Assembly: GCF_900116045.1 (NCBI RefSeq)
Contig: NZ_LT630450.1
Span: 841,501 to 905,500 of the forward strand
Source of the DNA: Desulfovibrio piger
Lineage (GTDB): Bacteria; Desulfobacterota; Desulfovibrionia; Desulfovibrionales; Desulfovibrionaceae
Direction of reading: 5' to 3'
DNA length: 64,000 nt
Shown here: positions 15,823-24,466 of the stretch, piece by piece
Numbering within the stretch: position 1 is the stretch's first letter
How the letters are laid out: each line of letters begins with the position of its first letter
The notes under the pieces: model-generated
What the model saw: only the letters and a program-made list of their open reading frames with translations
The model's database searches: none
Told to the model about the DNA's origin: nothing
Translations under genes and position numbers: made by a program

Positions 15823-15859
15823 AGAAGGCGGGGACACATCGGGTCCCCGCCTTCTTCGT
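15823..15859 (-). terminator. Terminator of the formate dehydrogenase operon
   Basis: A perfect 13-bp stem AGAAGGCGGGGAC/GTCCCCGCCTTCT (15823-15835 with 15843-15855). On the minus strand it is followed by TTTTCG. It lies about 20 bp past the end of the Fe-S/flavin subunit gene. Confidence 0.8.
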
Positions 15860-15875
15860 GTGCTCTCCGCCGGTC

Positions 15876-17795
15876 CTAGAATTCTTCCGGCAGCTGCAGC
15901 ATTTCCTCATAGGTGAACACGGGCCCGTCCAGGCACATGTAGTGCGCGCCTACCTTGCAGTGGCCGCACTTGCCCACACCGCAGCGCATGTGGGTCTCCA
16001 GGGAGGTGAAGATGTCCCTGCCGTTCATGCCGAGGCCCAGCAGGTCACGGGCCACCAGCTTGATGCGGCGCGGCGAAGCACACAGGATGGCCCGGGCATT
16101 GGCCCAGTCGAAATCCAGTTCCGGCAGCAGGTCATTGATGTAGCCCACATGGGCCTGGACGGCATCCGTGGGCCTGGCCAGGGCATACTGCACGGTCACG
16201 CCGGGGATCCTGCTCCAGTCTTTCAGATCCTGCTTGTAGACCAGGCCCTCGTAGCGCGTGGCACTGGCGATGATGGCGATACGGCCATAGCGTTCCCGCT
16301 CCTGGAGCAGACGCACGATGATGGTCCGCACAGGGGCCAGGCCCACACCGGAGCCCACCACCAGCACGTCACGGCCAGCGAAGGAACGGTAGGGGAAGCC
16401 CTTGCCGTAAGGTCCGCGCAGGCCGATGACATCCCCCACGCCGAGCCTGGCCAGGGCCGACGTCACCTTGCCCACTTTTTTGACGCAGAACTCGAACTGG
16501 CCGTCGTGCTGATCCCCGAAGGGGATGGACAGGGCCACTTCCCCCACGCCAAAGACCGTGACCATGAAGAACTGCCCCGTCAGGCGGAAGGTCTCGGCAA
16601 GGCGTTCATCCATGTAGCGGACCACATAGCGGCGGATGTCCGGGGTCTCGTCATGGATGGCCACGATGCGCGCGGGATAGGGCGTGAACAGCTGGGGATC
16701 GATGCGGGTGGATGCCCGTTCCGGGATGGAGACCGGCACGGGTTTGCGCTGCCCCTCGGGCGGGCAGTCCCGCACCACAGTAGCGGCTATCTTGCGGATG
16801 TCGATGCCCGCCGGGCAGACGTCGATGCAGCGCCCACAGCCCACGCAACCTTTTTTGCCGAAGCGGTCCTGGATGTAGACCAGCTTGTCCATGATGCGGT
16901 GACGCACGGCGGCAGCCTTGCTGCGCGGGTTGTGCCAGCCGGCATTGCGCGTGAAGCCCGCCGTCTGGCAGGAATCCTTGACGCGGACACGGCGGCCGGA
17001 TCGGGCATCCAGGCGTTCTTCATTGAACTGGAAACAGGTGCAGGTCGGGCAGACGGCCGTGCAGCCCGTGCAGCGTATGCAGGTGGGCGTGATCGCTTCC
17101 CACACCGGATGGTCAAAGCCCTGCAGCAGGGCCGTGCGGATCTGCGAGAGGTCAGGCAGCTCCTGAAAGGCCTCGCGACAGTCCTTTTCCAGCTCGTCCA
17201 GACGGGCACGCAGGGCCGCTTCGGTCACGGGCCGGAAAAAGACCAGGGCCTGCCCCACAAGGTTCTCGCCCTTGTCTGTGGCGCATTCCACCCAGCACAG
17301 ACCGCCATCCAGCGTCAGCATCAGGTCGAAGCCGCTGCGGGCGAAAGGACCTGTGCCCGTGGCTGCGCAAAAACAGCTTTTGCCGGGCGTGCGGCAGTTC
17401 ATGCCCACGATGGTGACGGCTTCACGCCGCAGGGAATAATTGATGTCCCTGTACTCGCCCAGATAGAAATCATCCAGATATTCCAGGGCGGCCACATCGC
17501 AGGGACGCATGCCGAAAATGACCGTCGGGGCCATGGATTCCGCCCCGGGCTCGGCCACATAGGTACGTTCGTTGCCTTCCCAGCGGAACAGCACGTCCTG
17601 ATACCCGTTCAGGACATCCACCGGCGGCATGGCAAGATTGGCATACTCGAGGCACAGGCCCTTGTCCGGGGCAAAGCTCTCCAGGCGCGTGGTCCCGTCC
17701 TGCTCCCTGCAGGGGCACAGGACACGGGAGCCTGACTGCCAGGCGGTCAGCAGGGCGGGCAGATCCGCCGGATTCATGGTATAGTATGCGGGCAT
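15876..17795 (-). CDS. Fused Fe-S/flavin electron-transfer subunit (AsrA-AsrB or sulfhydrogenase beta-gamma type)
   Basis: 639 residues in two parts. Residues 1-360 resemble AsrA or sulfhydrogenase beta: MRPCDVAALEYLD followed by two 4Fe-4S motifs, CIRCTGCTAVCPTC and CVGCGRCIDVCP. Residues about 390-639 are a ferredoxin-NAD(P) reductase module of the AsrB/PyrK/HydG type: a FAD-binding barrel, the nucleotide motif VVGSGVGLAPVRTII, and a C-terminal 2Fe-2S motif CGVGKCGHCKVG with a later MC. In most organisms these are two polypeptides. Encoded 3 bp after fdhF, it should pass electrons between formate and NAD(P)H or ferredoxin in the cytoplasm. There is no signal peptide. The direction (formate oxidation or CO2 reduction) and the nucleotide used are not readable. 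Confidence 0.82.
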   Translation of the reverse strand: MPAYYTMNPADLPALLTAWQSGSRVLCPCREQDGTTRLESFAPDKGLCLEYANLAMPPVDVLNGYQDVLFRWEGNERTYVAEPGAESMAPTVIFGMRPCDVAALEYLDDFYLGEYRDINYSLRREAVTIVGMNCRTPGKSCFCAATGTGPFARSGFDLMLTLDGGLCWVECATDKGENLVGQALVFFRPVTEAALRARLDELEKDCREAFQELPDLSQIRTALLQGFDHPVWEAITPTCIRCTGCTAVCPTCTCFQFNEERLDARSGRRVRVKDSCQTAGFTRNAGWHNPRSKAAAVRHRIMDKLVYIQDRFGKKGCVGCGRCIDVCPAGIDIRKIAATVVRDCPPEGQRKPVPVSIPERASTRIDPQLFTPYPARIVAIHDETPDIRRYVVRYMDERLAETFRLTGQFFMVTVFGVGEVALSIPFGDQHDGQFEFCVKKVGKVTSALARLGVGDVIGLRGPYGKGFPYRSFAGRDVLVVGSGVGLAPVRTIIVRLLQERERYGRIAIIASATRYEGLVYKQDLKDWSRIPGVTVQYALARPTDAVQAHVGYINDLLPELDFDWANARAILCASPRRIKLVARDLLGLGMNGRDIFTSLETHMRCGVGKCGHCKVGAHYMCLDGPVFTYEEMLQLPEEF

Positions 17796-17798
17796 GGC

Positions 17799-19829
17799 TC
17801 AGACCCTCTCCAGCCTGACGGCACTGATTTTGTATTCAGGGGTTTTGCTGACCGGGTCCAGGGCGGTGCAGGTCAGCAGATTGACCATGGCTTCGGCAAA
17901 GTGCAGGGGGGCAAAGACCAGCCCCTCAGGCACATCGTCCGTGATGTGCATGCGCGAGACCACGGCGCCGCGGCGGCTGACCATGCGCAGACGGGCGCCC
18001 TCGCGGATCTCCAGCCTGCGGGCATCAGCGGGATTGATGTCCGTCACCAGTTCGGGCAGTTCACGCTCCAGCATGGCGCAGCGGCGCGTCATGGTCCCGG
18101 TCAGGTAGTGGGCATGGCGCATGCCGGTACTGAGCAGGAGGGGGTATTCCTCGTCCGGCAGTTCCGCCGGGGGCACATGCGGAATGGCGGCAAAAAGCCC
18201 CTTGCCGCGGGTGAAGCGCCCCAGATGCAGGATGGGCGTGCCGGGATGGCCGGGCGTGGGACAGGGCCAGCACAGCCCCTCTCCTTCCAGACGGGCATAG
18301 CTCATGCCGCCCATGCTGGGCGCCAGGGAACAGATCTCGTCAAAGACCTCGGAAGCCGAGGCATGGTGCATGTCATAGCCCAGCCGCCGGGACAGGGCCT
18401 GGATGATCTGGCCGTTGGTCCGCCCCGCCATGGGCGGGATGGCCTGACGTACGCGCTGCACACGGCGCTCGGAATTGGTGAAGGTGCCGTCGGTCTCGGC
18501 GAAGGAAGCGCCGGGCAGGACCATATGCGCCAGTTCCGTGGTCGGCGTGGGGAAAATGTCGATACAGAGCAGGAACTCCGCCGACGACAGGGCCTTCACC
18601 ACATGGCCGGAATCCGGGTCGCTGACCACGGGATTCTCGCCCATGATGATCATGGCCTTGAGCCTGCCCTCCTGCAGGCCGTGCATCATCTCCATGGCCG
18701 TCAGGCCGCGGGCGGGCGACAGGGGGCGCCCCCAGGCCGCCTCGAACTTCAGACGGACCGCCTCGTCATCCACGAACTGGTAGCCGGGATAGTAGTTGGG
18801 CAGCCCGCCCATGTCGCAGGCGCCCTGCACGTTGTTCTGGCCACGCAGCGGGTTCACGCCCGTGCAGGGGCGGCCGATCTGGCCGCAAAGCATGGACAGG
18901 TTGGCCAGGGAGCGGACATTGTTCACGCCGCAGCGGTGCTGGGTGATGCCCAGGCAGTAGACGATGGCGCTGGTCTCCGAGCGGGCATAGAGTTCCGCAG
19001 CCCGGAACAGGAGCTCACGCGGCACGCCGGTGACTTCCTCGGTCTTCTCGGGCGTCCATGCACGCAGGCTTTCACGCAGCTCGTCGAAATTCTCCGTGCG
19101 CTCCGCGATAAAGGCCGCATCGTGCCAGCCGTTTTCGTAAATGATGTGCATCAGGCCGTTGACCAGCGGCACGTCCGTCCCCGGCCGCAGACGCAGGTGC
19201 ACGTCCGCCAGACGGGCGAGATCCGTCCGGCGGGGATCGGCCACGATGAGCCTGCCGCCCTCGCGCTGGCAGCGCATGAGCCGCATGCCCACCATGGGAT
19301 GGGCGACCGTGGTGTTGGAACCGATCACAAACAGGCAGCCTGCCCGCGCCAGCTCGTCGAACGAGTTGGTCATGGCGCCGCTGCCGAACGAAGTGGCAAG
19401 ACCTGCCACAGTGGGGCCGTGTCAGAGGCGGGCGCAGTGATCGATGTTGTTGGTCCCCAGCGCGCAACGGGTGAGCTTCTGCAGCAGGTAATTCTCTTCG
19501 TTGGTGCAGCGGGCGGAGGTCAGCACGCCGATGCTGTCAGGGCCATACTGGTCGCGGATGCGGGCCAGCTCACGGGCGGCATGGTCCAGGGCGCTTTCCC
19601 AGTCCAGGGGCTGCCAGCCCTGCCCCGTCCGCAGCAGGGGCGTTTTCAGACGGTCAGGGTGCTGTATGAATTCATGCACGTTCCAGCCCTTGACGCAGAG
19701 CTTGCCCCGGTTGACCGGGCTGTCGGGCGTGGGCACGGAACGCTGAATGCGTCCTTCCGCAGTTTCCAGGGTCAGGCCGCAACCGCAGCCGCAGTACGGG
19801 CAGGTTGTCGCCGTGTGACGAATATCCAT
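17799..19829 (-). CDS. fdhF: Selenocysteine-containing formate dehydrogenase alpha subunit, cytoplasmic (in-frame UGA)
   Basis: 676 residues when the TGA at 19422-19424 is read as selenocysteine (residue 136); a naive translation breaks it into two frames. The context [29 protein letters not shown] is the FdhF active site, where Sec ligates Mo/W-bis-MGD. The N-terminal CPYCGCGCGL and later GKLCVKGW bind one 4Fe-4S cluster. Molybdopterin oxidoreductase and dinucleotide-binding domains follow. A bSECIS hairpin with the GGTCT loop lies just after the UGA. There is no Tat signal, so it acts in the cytoplasm, unlike periplasmic FdhA of sulfate reducers. GGAGA precedes the ATG. The downstream partner gene supplies electron transfer. 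Confidence 0.92.
19386..19424 (-). promoter_or_regulatory. bSECIS element for Sec136 of fdhF
   Basis: On the minus strand the UGA is followed after 12 nt by the stem GTGGCA (19404-19409) and TGCCAC (19393-19398) around the loop GGTCT. The E. coli fdhF SECIS has the same GGUCU apical loop, recognised by SelB. Confidence 0.88.
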
Positions 19830-19942
19830 AAGTCTCTCCGCAATATCGCATCATGCCCGGCCGGGACGGCACGTCCTCTGTCCGTCACACGCCGGCATGA
19901 GCCTTTTTTCCAGCTTCGGGGTGGAAAATTTTGTCGTTTTTT

Positions 19943-19971
19943 TCCATAAAAAAAGGTGCCCAACATGTCAA
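19943..19971 (-). promoter_or_regulatory. Promoter of the fdhF operon
   Basis: On the minus strand a perfect TTGACA (19966-19971), a 17-bp spacer and TATGGA (19943-19948), giving a leader of roughly 105 nt before the fdhF start. Confidence 0.6.
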
Positions 19972-20025
19972 AGAGAAAGGGCTTTCTTTTCTGAAGACAG
20001 ACCGGCACCACACAAGGAGGCCCGC

Positions 20026-20622
20026 ATGGATGACGCCACCCCCTGGCAGGAAATGGCCCGCATGGCGCAGGCAGAAGCCCGACACATTGCGGAAGAGCTG
20101 GATATCGGGGGACACTGGCGCCGCGCAGGCGCCGTGGTCAATGCCGTAGGCTCGTTCAGGACAAATCTTCTGGTCCGGCACAGGGACATCGACTTCCATG
20201 TCTACACGCCGGTCCTGGACCATGACCTCAGCTTCCGCGTCATGGCGGCCCTGGCCCGCTCGCCGCACCTGAACAGCCTGCACTTCGTGGACGGCAGCAG
20301 GACAAAGGAACGCTGTCTGGAATGGCATGGCATCTGGCAACGCCCCGGCGGCGCCCCCTGGCAGATCGACATCATCCACATGGAGAGCGGTTCGACGTTC
20401 GACGGCTTTTTCGAACGCTTTGCCGACCGTCTTTGCCGGCGCCTGGACGACGGAACGCGGGACACCATCCTCCGCCTCAAATATGAGACGCCGGAAAACG
20501 AGGGCATCCACGGGGTGGAATATTACCGGGCTGTCCTGGAAGGGGGCGTGCGCACGCTGGAAGGGCTGCGCCGCTGGCGTGCCGCGCATCCTCTGGAGGG
20601 GGTGGACCTCTGGATGCCCTGA
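20026..20622 (+). CDS. Nucleotidyltransferase-like hypothetical protein
   Basis: 198 residues from the ATG at 20026 (AAGGAGG upstream). The segment VNAVGSFRTNLLVRHRDIDFHVYT has the GS-x9-DxD layout of the DNA polymerase beta nucleotidyltransferase fold, where the two aspartates bind metal. Other recognisable patches are QIDIIHME, DTILRLKYE and IHGVEYYRAVLEGGV. I recall similar short proteins in Bacteroidetes and gut anaerobes under the doubtful name phosphoglycerate mutase family protein; nothing here supports that name. It is soluble and cytoplasmic. It is divergent from fdhF and convergent with the sensor gene, with a shared terminator, so it is monocistronic. The acceptor substrate is unknown. 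Confidence 0.6.
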   Translation: MDDATPWQEMARMAQAEARHIAEELDIGGHWRRAGAVVNAVGSFRTNLLVRHRDIDFHVYTPVLDHDLSFRVMAALARSPHLNSLHFVDGSRTKERCLEWHGIWQRPGGAPWQIDIIHMESGSTFDGFFERFADRLCRRLDDGTRDTILRLKYETPENEGIHGVEYYRAVLEGGVRTLEGLRRWRAAHPLEGVDLWMP

Positions 20623-20651
20623 GGCATCCAGACCGCCCGGCGCACGACCAC

Positions 20652-20693
20652 AGGGCGGTGCCCTTCCCGCACCGGAACAGGCACCGCCCTTTA
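20652..20693. terminator. Bidirectional terminator between convergent genes
   Basis: A perfect 11-bp stem AGGGCGGTGCC/GGCACCGCCCT (20652-20662 with 20680-20690), followed by TTT on the plus strand, between convergent genes ending at 20622 and 20702. Confidence 0.65.
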
Positions 20694-20701
20694 TGCTGTT
20701 G

Positions 20702-22771
20702 TCACTGCTGCAATGTCTGGACGAATTCCTTGCCCTGCGCGCTTTGCAGGAACGCCGCCAGCGCATCCACCACCTGCTGGTCATATTTGAAGGGGCGCTC
20801 CCGCAAAATGGCCAGGGCCGCCGGTTCATCATGACGGCGCCGGTAGGAGCGCGGACGCATCAGGGCACAGAAGGTATTGGCCACGGCCAGGATGCGGGCC
20901 GGCAGACAGATGGCCCCGCCCTGCAGCTTACGGGGGTAGCCGGAGCCGTCCATGCGCTCGTGCATCTGCTCGATGGTCTCCAGGACAGGCAGGCCGAAAT
21001 CTATGCCCCGCAGGGCTTCCACGGCATACTCCACATGTTTTTCCATCTGGAGGCGTTCCTCGGGCGTCAGGGGACCGGCCTTGGTCAGCAGCTCGTGCGG
21101 TAGGCGGATCATGCCCACCTGGGACAGGCTGGCCGCCGTGCGCAGCGTGGACTCCAGCGCCGGATCGTCCTTGCCCAGCCAGGCCGCCAGATGATAGGCG
21201 AGCTCGCCGGTCAGCCCGGACTGTCCCTTCAAGTAGGGGTCCACCGCTTCCACAGCATGAGTGAAGGCTTCGACGGTCTGGCGCAGCATGGTGGCAAGGC
21301 GCTGTTCCGCCTCCACATGGGCCGTGATGTCCCGGTAGACCACCACGACGCTCCCTGGCGCGCCGTCTTCCGCTCCAAAGGGCAGGCACTGCACATTGAG
21401 GTGCACCAGCTTGCCTTCGACCATCATGTCTTCCTGATCGGAAAATTCCGTCCCTGTCCGCCAGACGAACTCCACATGACGCTCCAGGCTCCGGGCCAGA
21501 TAGTCCGGCAGATGCCTCACCTGCATGAGGTGGAGCACCTCCCCCTGGCAGCGGGCAAGACGGGCGAACTCCGTATTGGCATAGACGATGCGCCCCTCAC
21601 CATCCACCAGGGCCAGCGCCGAATGCATGGCCCGCAGGACCGTGTCCAGCAGGCAGCGCTGCCGGGACATGGTCGCGTACAGGTCTTTCAGCTCCCGGAC
21701 CTCGCCCCGCTCCCGGCGGATGCCGAGCCACCAGTAGGACCAGACCAGGACCCCGGCCAGACAAAGGAACAGCAGCCCGGCCACGGTCCAGACCCGCCGG
21801 GCCCTGTCGTCCTGTTCCTGACGGACGCTGTCCGCCCGGCAGGCCACGGCCGCATACCAGGACGTCCCCGGCACGGGCTGGCCGACCACGAGGCAGTCCC
21901 TGGTCCCGGCAATGGCGGGCAGCACCATGTCCCGGGGCGTCATGTCCTGGCCGAAGCCCGCGGGCAGGGTCACCTGGTTGAGGCTCGGCCGCTCGCCCAT
22001 GCCGATGGCCTGGACCAGCCCGCCACCGGTCTCCAGCAGCAGGCCCAGATAGCCCATCCCGGAGGGCTGGCCTATCCCCTCCAGGAGCCTGCCGATGTCA
22101 CAGGAGACCAGCAGGATGCCCTGGGGCGAGCCATCGGCCGAAACATAGCCCGGCGCCGTCACCGGACAGTAAAAATCCACCAGCAGGCGTTCGCCCTGGA
22201 GCCGGACGGGCAGCATGCCATCCCCGGACAGCAGGCCCTCGCTCCGGCGCTGTTTCAGCAGCGTCCTGGTCTCCGCCTGCCATCCCTGCCCCACAAGGAT
22301 GACCGGTTCCAGGGTCCGGTCCAGAAGCGTCGCCCCGGCAACGTCGTGCCGGGACACGAATTCGGCAAATTTGCGGTAAATGAGCGCGGCGTGGGGCGAG
22401 ATGTCCCGCAGGGCCTGACGGTCCCGGGCATCAAGGCCGCTGTGCCGCCCGTGCTCCTGCCCTGTCCAGGGGCTCTCCCCCAGTTCGCGCAGCAGGGCCG
22501 CGGGAAGGTCCGTTTCCGCTATCTCCGACGCCAGCAGGCGCAGCATGTCATAGCGGGCCATCTCCGCCACGGCATCGCGCTGGACGCCGGTCCAGACCGT
22601 CACCATGGCCGCCGCTGTGGACGCATGGGCTGACAGCTGGTTTCCTGTCCTGTCGAGGATCTCGCGCTGCTCCGCGCTGTTGAAGCGCATGCTCCCGATG
22701 AGCGTCAGGGCGAGCAGCAGGACCAGTCCCGTCAGCAGGGGCAGCAGTGACACACGTTCAGGATTCCGCAT
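20702..22771 (-). CDS. Membrane sensor with periplasmic domain, PAS and degenerate HD-GYP domain (paralog of 29418-31505)
   Basis: 689 residues. Membrane helix 8-27, a periplasmic sensory region to about 325, helix about 330-350, a PAS domain (LDTVLRAMHSALALVDGEG) and a C-terminal HD-GYP-like domain. The GYP part is well kept (MHERMDGSGYPRKLQGG), but the HD dyad that should sit before the VG is replaced by SQ (AASLSQVGMIRLP), the first GH is GQ, and the late ARILAVAD is AVAN. Metal binding and c-di-GMP hydrolysis are therefore unlikely, and a receptor role is more plausible. It is the last gene of the type I secretion operon, 21 bp after the adaptor gene, with GGAG before the ATG. Confidence 0.8.
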   Translation of the reverse strand: MRNPERVSLLPLLTGLVLLLALTLIGSMRFNSAEQREILDRTGNQLSAHASTAAAMVTVWTGVQRDAVAEMARYDMLRLLASEIAETDLPAALLRELGESPWTGQEHGRHSGLDARDRQALRDISPHAALIYRKFAEFVSRHDVAGATLLDRTLEPVILVGQGWQAETRTLLKQRRSEGLLSGDGMLPVRLQGERLLVDFYCPVTAPGYVSADGSPQGILLVSCDIGRLLEGIGQPSGMGYLGLLLETGGGLVQAIGMGERPSLNQVTLPAGFGQDMTPRDMVLPAIAGTRDCLVVGQPVPGTSWYAAVACRADSVRQEQDDRARRVWTVAGLLFLCLAGVLVWSYWWLGIRRERGEVRELKDLYATMSRQRCLLDTVLRAMHSALALVDGEGRIVYANTEFARLARCQGEVLHLMQVRHLPDYLARSLERHVEFVWRTGTEFSDQEDMMVEGKLVHLNVQCLPFGAEDGAPGSVVVVYRDITAHVEAEQRLATMLRQTVEAFTHAVEAVDPYLKGQSGLTGELAYHLAAWLGKDDPALESTLRTAASLSQVGMIRLPHELLTKAGPLTPEERLQMEKHVEYAVEALRGIDFGLPVLETIEQMHERMDGSGYPRKLQGGAICLPARILAVANTFCALMRPRSYRRRHDEPAALAILRERPFKYDQQVVDALAAFLQSAQGKEFVQTLQQ

Positions 22772-22792
22772 AGGATCTCCGCACGGCAGGGA

Positions 22793-24466
22793 TCAGCGCT
22801 CTGTCAGCGCGTTTTGCCTGGCTTTCATCACAGGTTTGAGGATATAGTCGAGCACTGTTTTCTTGCCGATGATGATGTCGGCCACCACGATCATGCCCGG
22901 GATGATGGGCAGGATCTCGTCATTATGGCGTATGGCCGTCTCCTTGGTACGGACTTTGACAAGGTAATAAAAATCGCCCTTCTTGTCTTCGATGGTGTCC
23001 GCGCTGATGGATTCCAGCTTGCCGGGCAGACCGCCGTAGATGGAGAAATCATAGGCCGAGACCTTGATCATCACGTCCTGGCCGGGACGCAAAAAGGCCA
23101 CGTCCTGCGGGCGGACGCGCACCTCCACCAGGAGGCTCTCGTCCATGGGCACGATGTCCATGATGGCCTCGCCCGGCTTGACGACCCCGCCCACCGTATT
23201 GACCAGTATCTGCTTGACGCTGCCCCGCACGGGGCTGCGCACTTCGGTGCGCGTCACGCGGTCGCCGCCGGCGGTCAGGGATTCCCGCACCGAACCCAGC
23301 TCCGTGCGCCGTTTGTTGATCTCCTGGCTGATGGCCAGCTGTTCCTCGGCCACCCGGCTGCCGATGCGCTGCCGGGCCTCCTCCATCATGGCCTGTGCCT
23401 TGGGGATGGATGCGGCCAGCATGTCGATCTCGCCCTGGGTCTGGATGATCTTCTGCTCCAGCCCCAGATAATCCATGCGGGAATAATTGTTGCGCAGCAA
23501 CAGGCGCTTGGCCGTATCCCGCTGTTCCGTCTCCAGCACAAGGCTGCCGTCCAGCTGTTTCTTGCGTGCCAGCTGCTCCGCCACCTCGCTCTGGCGCTGG
23601 GCATACTGGGCCTCCAGCATGGAAAGTTCGGCCTGCAGCTTCGAGCTCTGGGCCCTCCAGGTATTCAGCTGGTCCTCCACGATCTGGCGGGCGCGCTCCA
23701 CAAGCGCGCTGTCGGGCTCTTCCCCCAGTATCTCCCTGAGGAAGGCCCGCAGGTCGCCGGGGAAGACCGGTTCCTCGTCGCGCAGCATGGCCTCCAGGCG
23801 CAGGATGGCCAGACGGTGTTCCACCAGCTTGTACAGGGCATCCCTGTACGAACTTTCGGCCATGACGTTTTCCAGCTGGGCCACGGCCTGCCCTTTTTCC
23901 ACGATCTCGCCCTCCCGGACGAGCACGGCCTGCAGGATGCCGCCTTCCAGGTTGGAGACCGACTGCGTGCGCCGGGAACCCACCACGGAACCTTCGGCAT
24001 GGGTCACTTCGTCGATGGGGGCCCAGGCCGCCCAGAGGAGCAGCGCCGCCATGAGCAGGGCCACCGCCACGGACAGGGCGCGGGCCGTGAAGGCAGGCCG
24101 GCGTGAAAGGGCCGCGTCCACCTCGCCGGCATAATTGATGTCATCCGGCATCAGCCCGTGCAGGGGGGCATCCAGGGCCGCGAACAGCTCCTTGCGCGTC
24201 ATGGGTCTGGCACCGGCCGACGACGCCTGGCTGAAATTCTCGCGCAGGCGTTCTGCCATGCCGGTGGCAGGACGCTGTTCGTGCTCGGCATCCCCGATGA
24301 AAATCAGGCGGAGCACCTGCCAGATGCGTGCGGGCCAAGAGCGTTTCCCGTCCGGCCCGTCAGGTGCGGGAGCCTCCGGGGGCAAAGCCGAGAATATATC
24401 TTCCGGTGGCCTCGTGCCGGGCCGTTCGCCGGCCTGCGCCGCGGGATCCGGCTTATGGGCGTCCAT
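22793..24466 (-). CDS. Type I secretion periplasmic adaptor (HlyD/LapC family)
   Basis: 557 residues, longer than HlyD because of a cytoplasmic N-terminus of about 125 residues, rich in Pro and Ala, which may contact the ABC exporter. One membrane helix (about 127-150) is followed by the lipoyl half-motif GSVVGSRRTQSVSNLEGG, a long coiled-coil hairpin (about 185-370), and the barrel domain with the HlyD signature VRSPVRGSVKQILVNTVGGVV. It links the inner-membrane ABC protein to the TolC-like channel. Its start overlaps the end of the ABC gene by 14 bp and has GGAGG upstream. Confidence 0.9.
   Translation of the reverse strand: MDAHKPDPAAQAGERPGTRPPEDIFSALPPEAPAPDGPDGKRSWPARIWQVLRLIFIGDAEHEQRPATGMAERLRENFSQASSAGARPMTRKELFAALDAPLHGLMPDDINYAGEVDAALSRRPAFTARALSVAVALLMAALLLWAAWAPIDEVTHAEGSVVGSRRTQSVSNLEGGILQAVLVREGEIVEKGQAVAQLENVMAESSYRDALYKLVEHRLAILRLEAMLRDEEPVFPGDLRAFLREILGEEPDSALVERARQIVEDQLNTWRAQSSKLQAELSMLEAQYAQRQSEVAEQLARKKQLDGSLVLETEQRDTAKRLLLRNNYSRMDYLGLEQKIIQTQGEIDMLAASIPKAQAMMEEARQRIGSRVAEEQLAISQEINKRRTELGSVRESLTAGGDRVTRTEVRSPVRGSVKQILVNTVGGVVKPGEAIMDIVPMDESLLVEVRVRPQDVAFLRPGQDVMIKVSAYDFSIYGGLPGKLESISADTIEDKKGDFYYLVKVRTKETAIRHNDEILPIIPGMIVVADIIIGKKTVLDYILKPVMKARQNALTER

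Noticed and set aside
17799-19829. Frameshift or pseudogene interpretation of fdhF.
   Set aside because: The stop is TGA at the exact Sec position and is followed by a bSECIS hairpin; both halves stay in one frame.
15858-19949. Long plus-strand open frames opposite the formate dehydrogenase genes.
   Set aside because: Mirror frames of real genes, without ribosome binding sites or motifs.
21191-22633. 480-residue plus-strand frame opposite the sensor gene.
   Set aside because: Composition (Pro, Gln, Gly, His) is that of an antisense shadow; no domain is visible.
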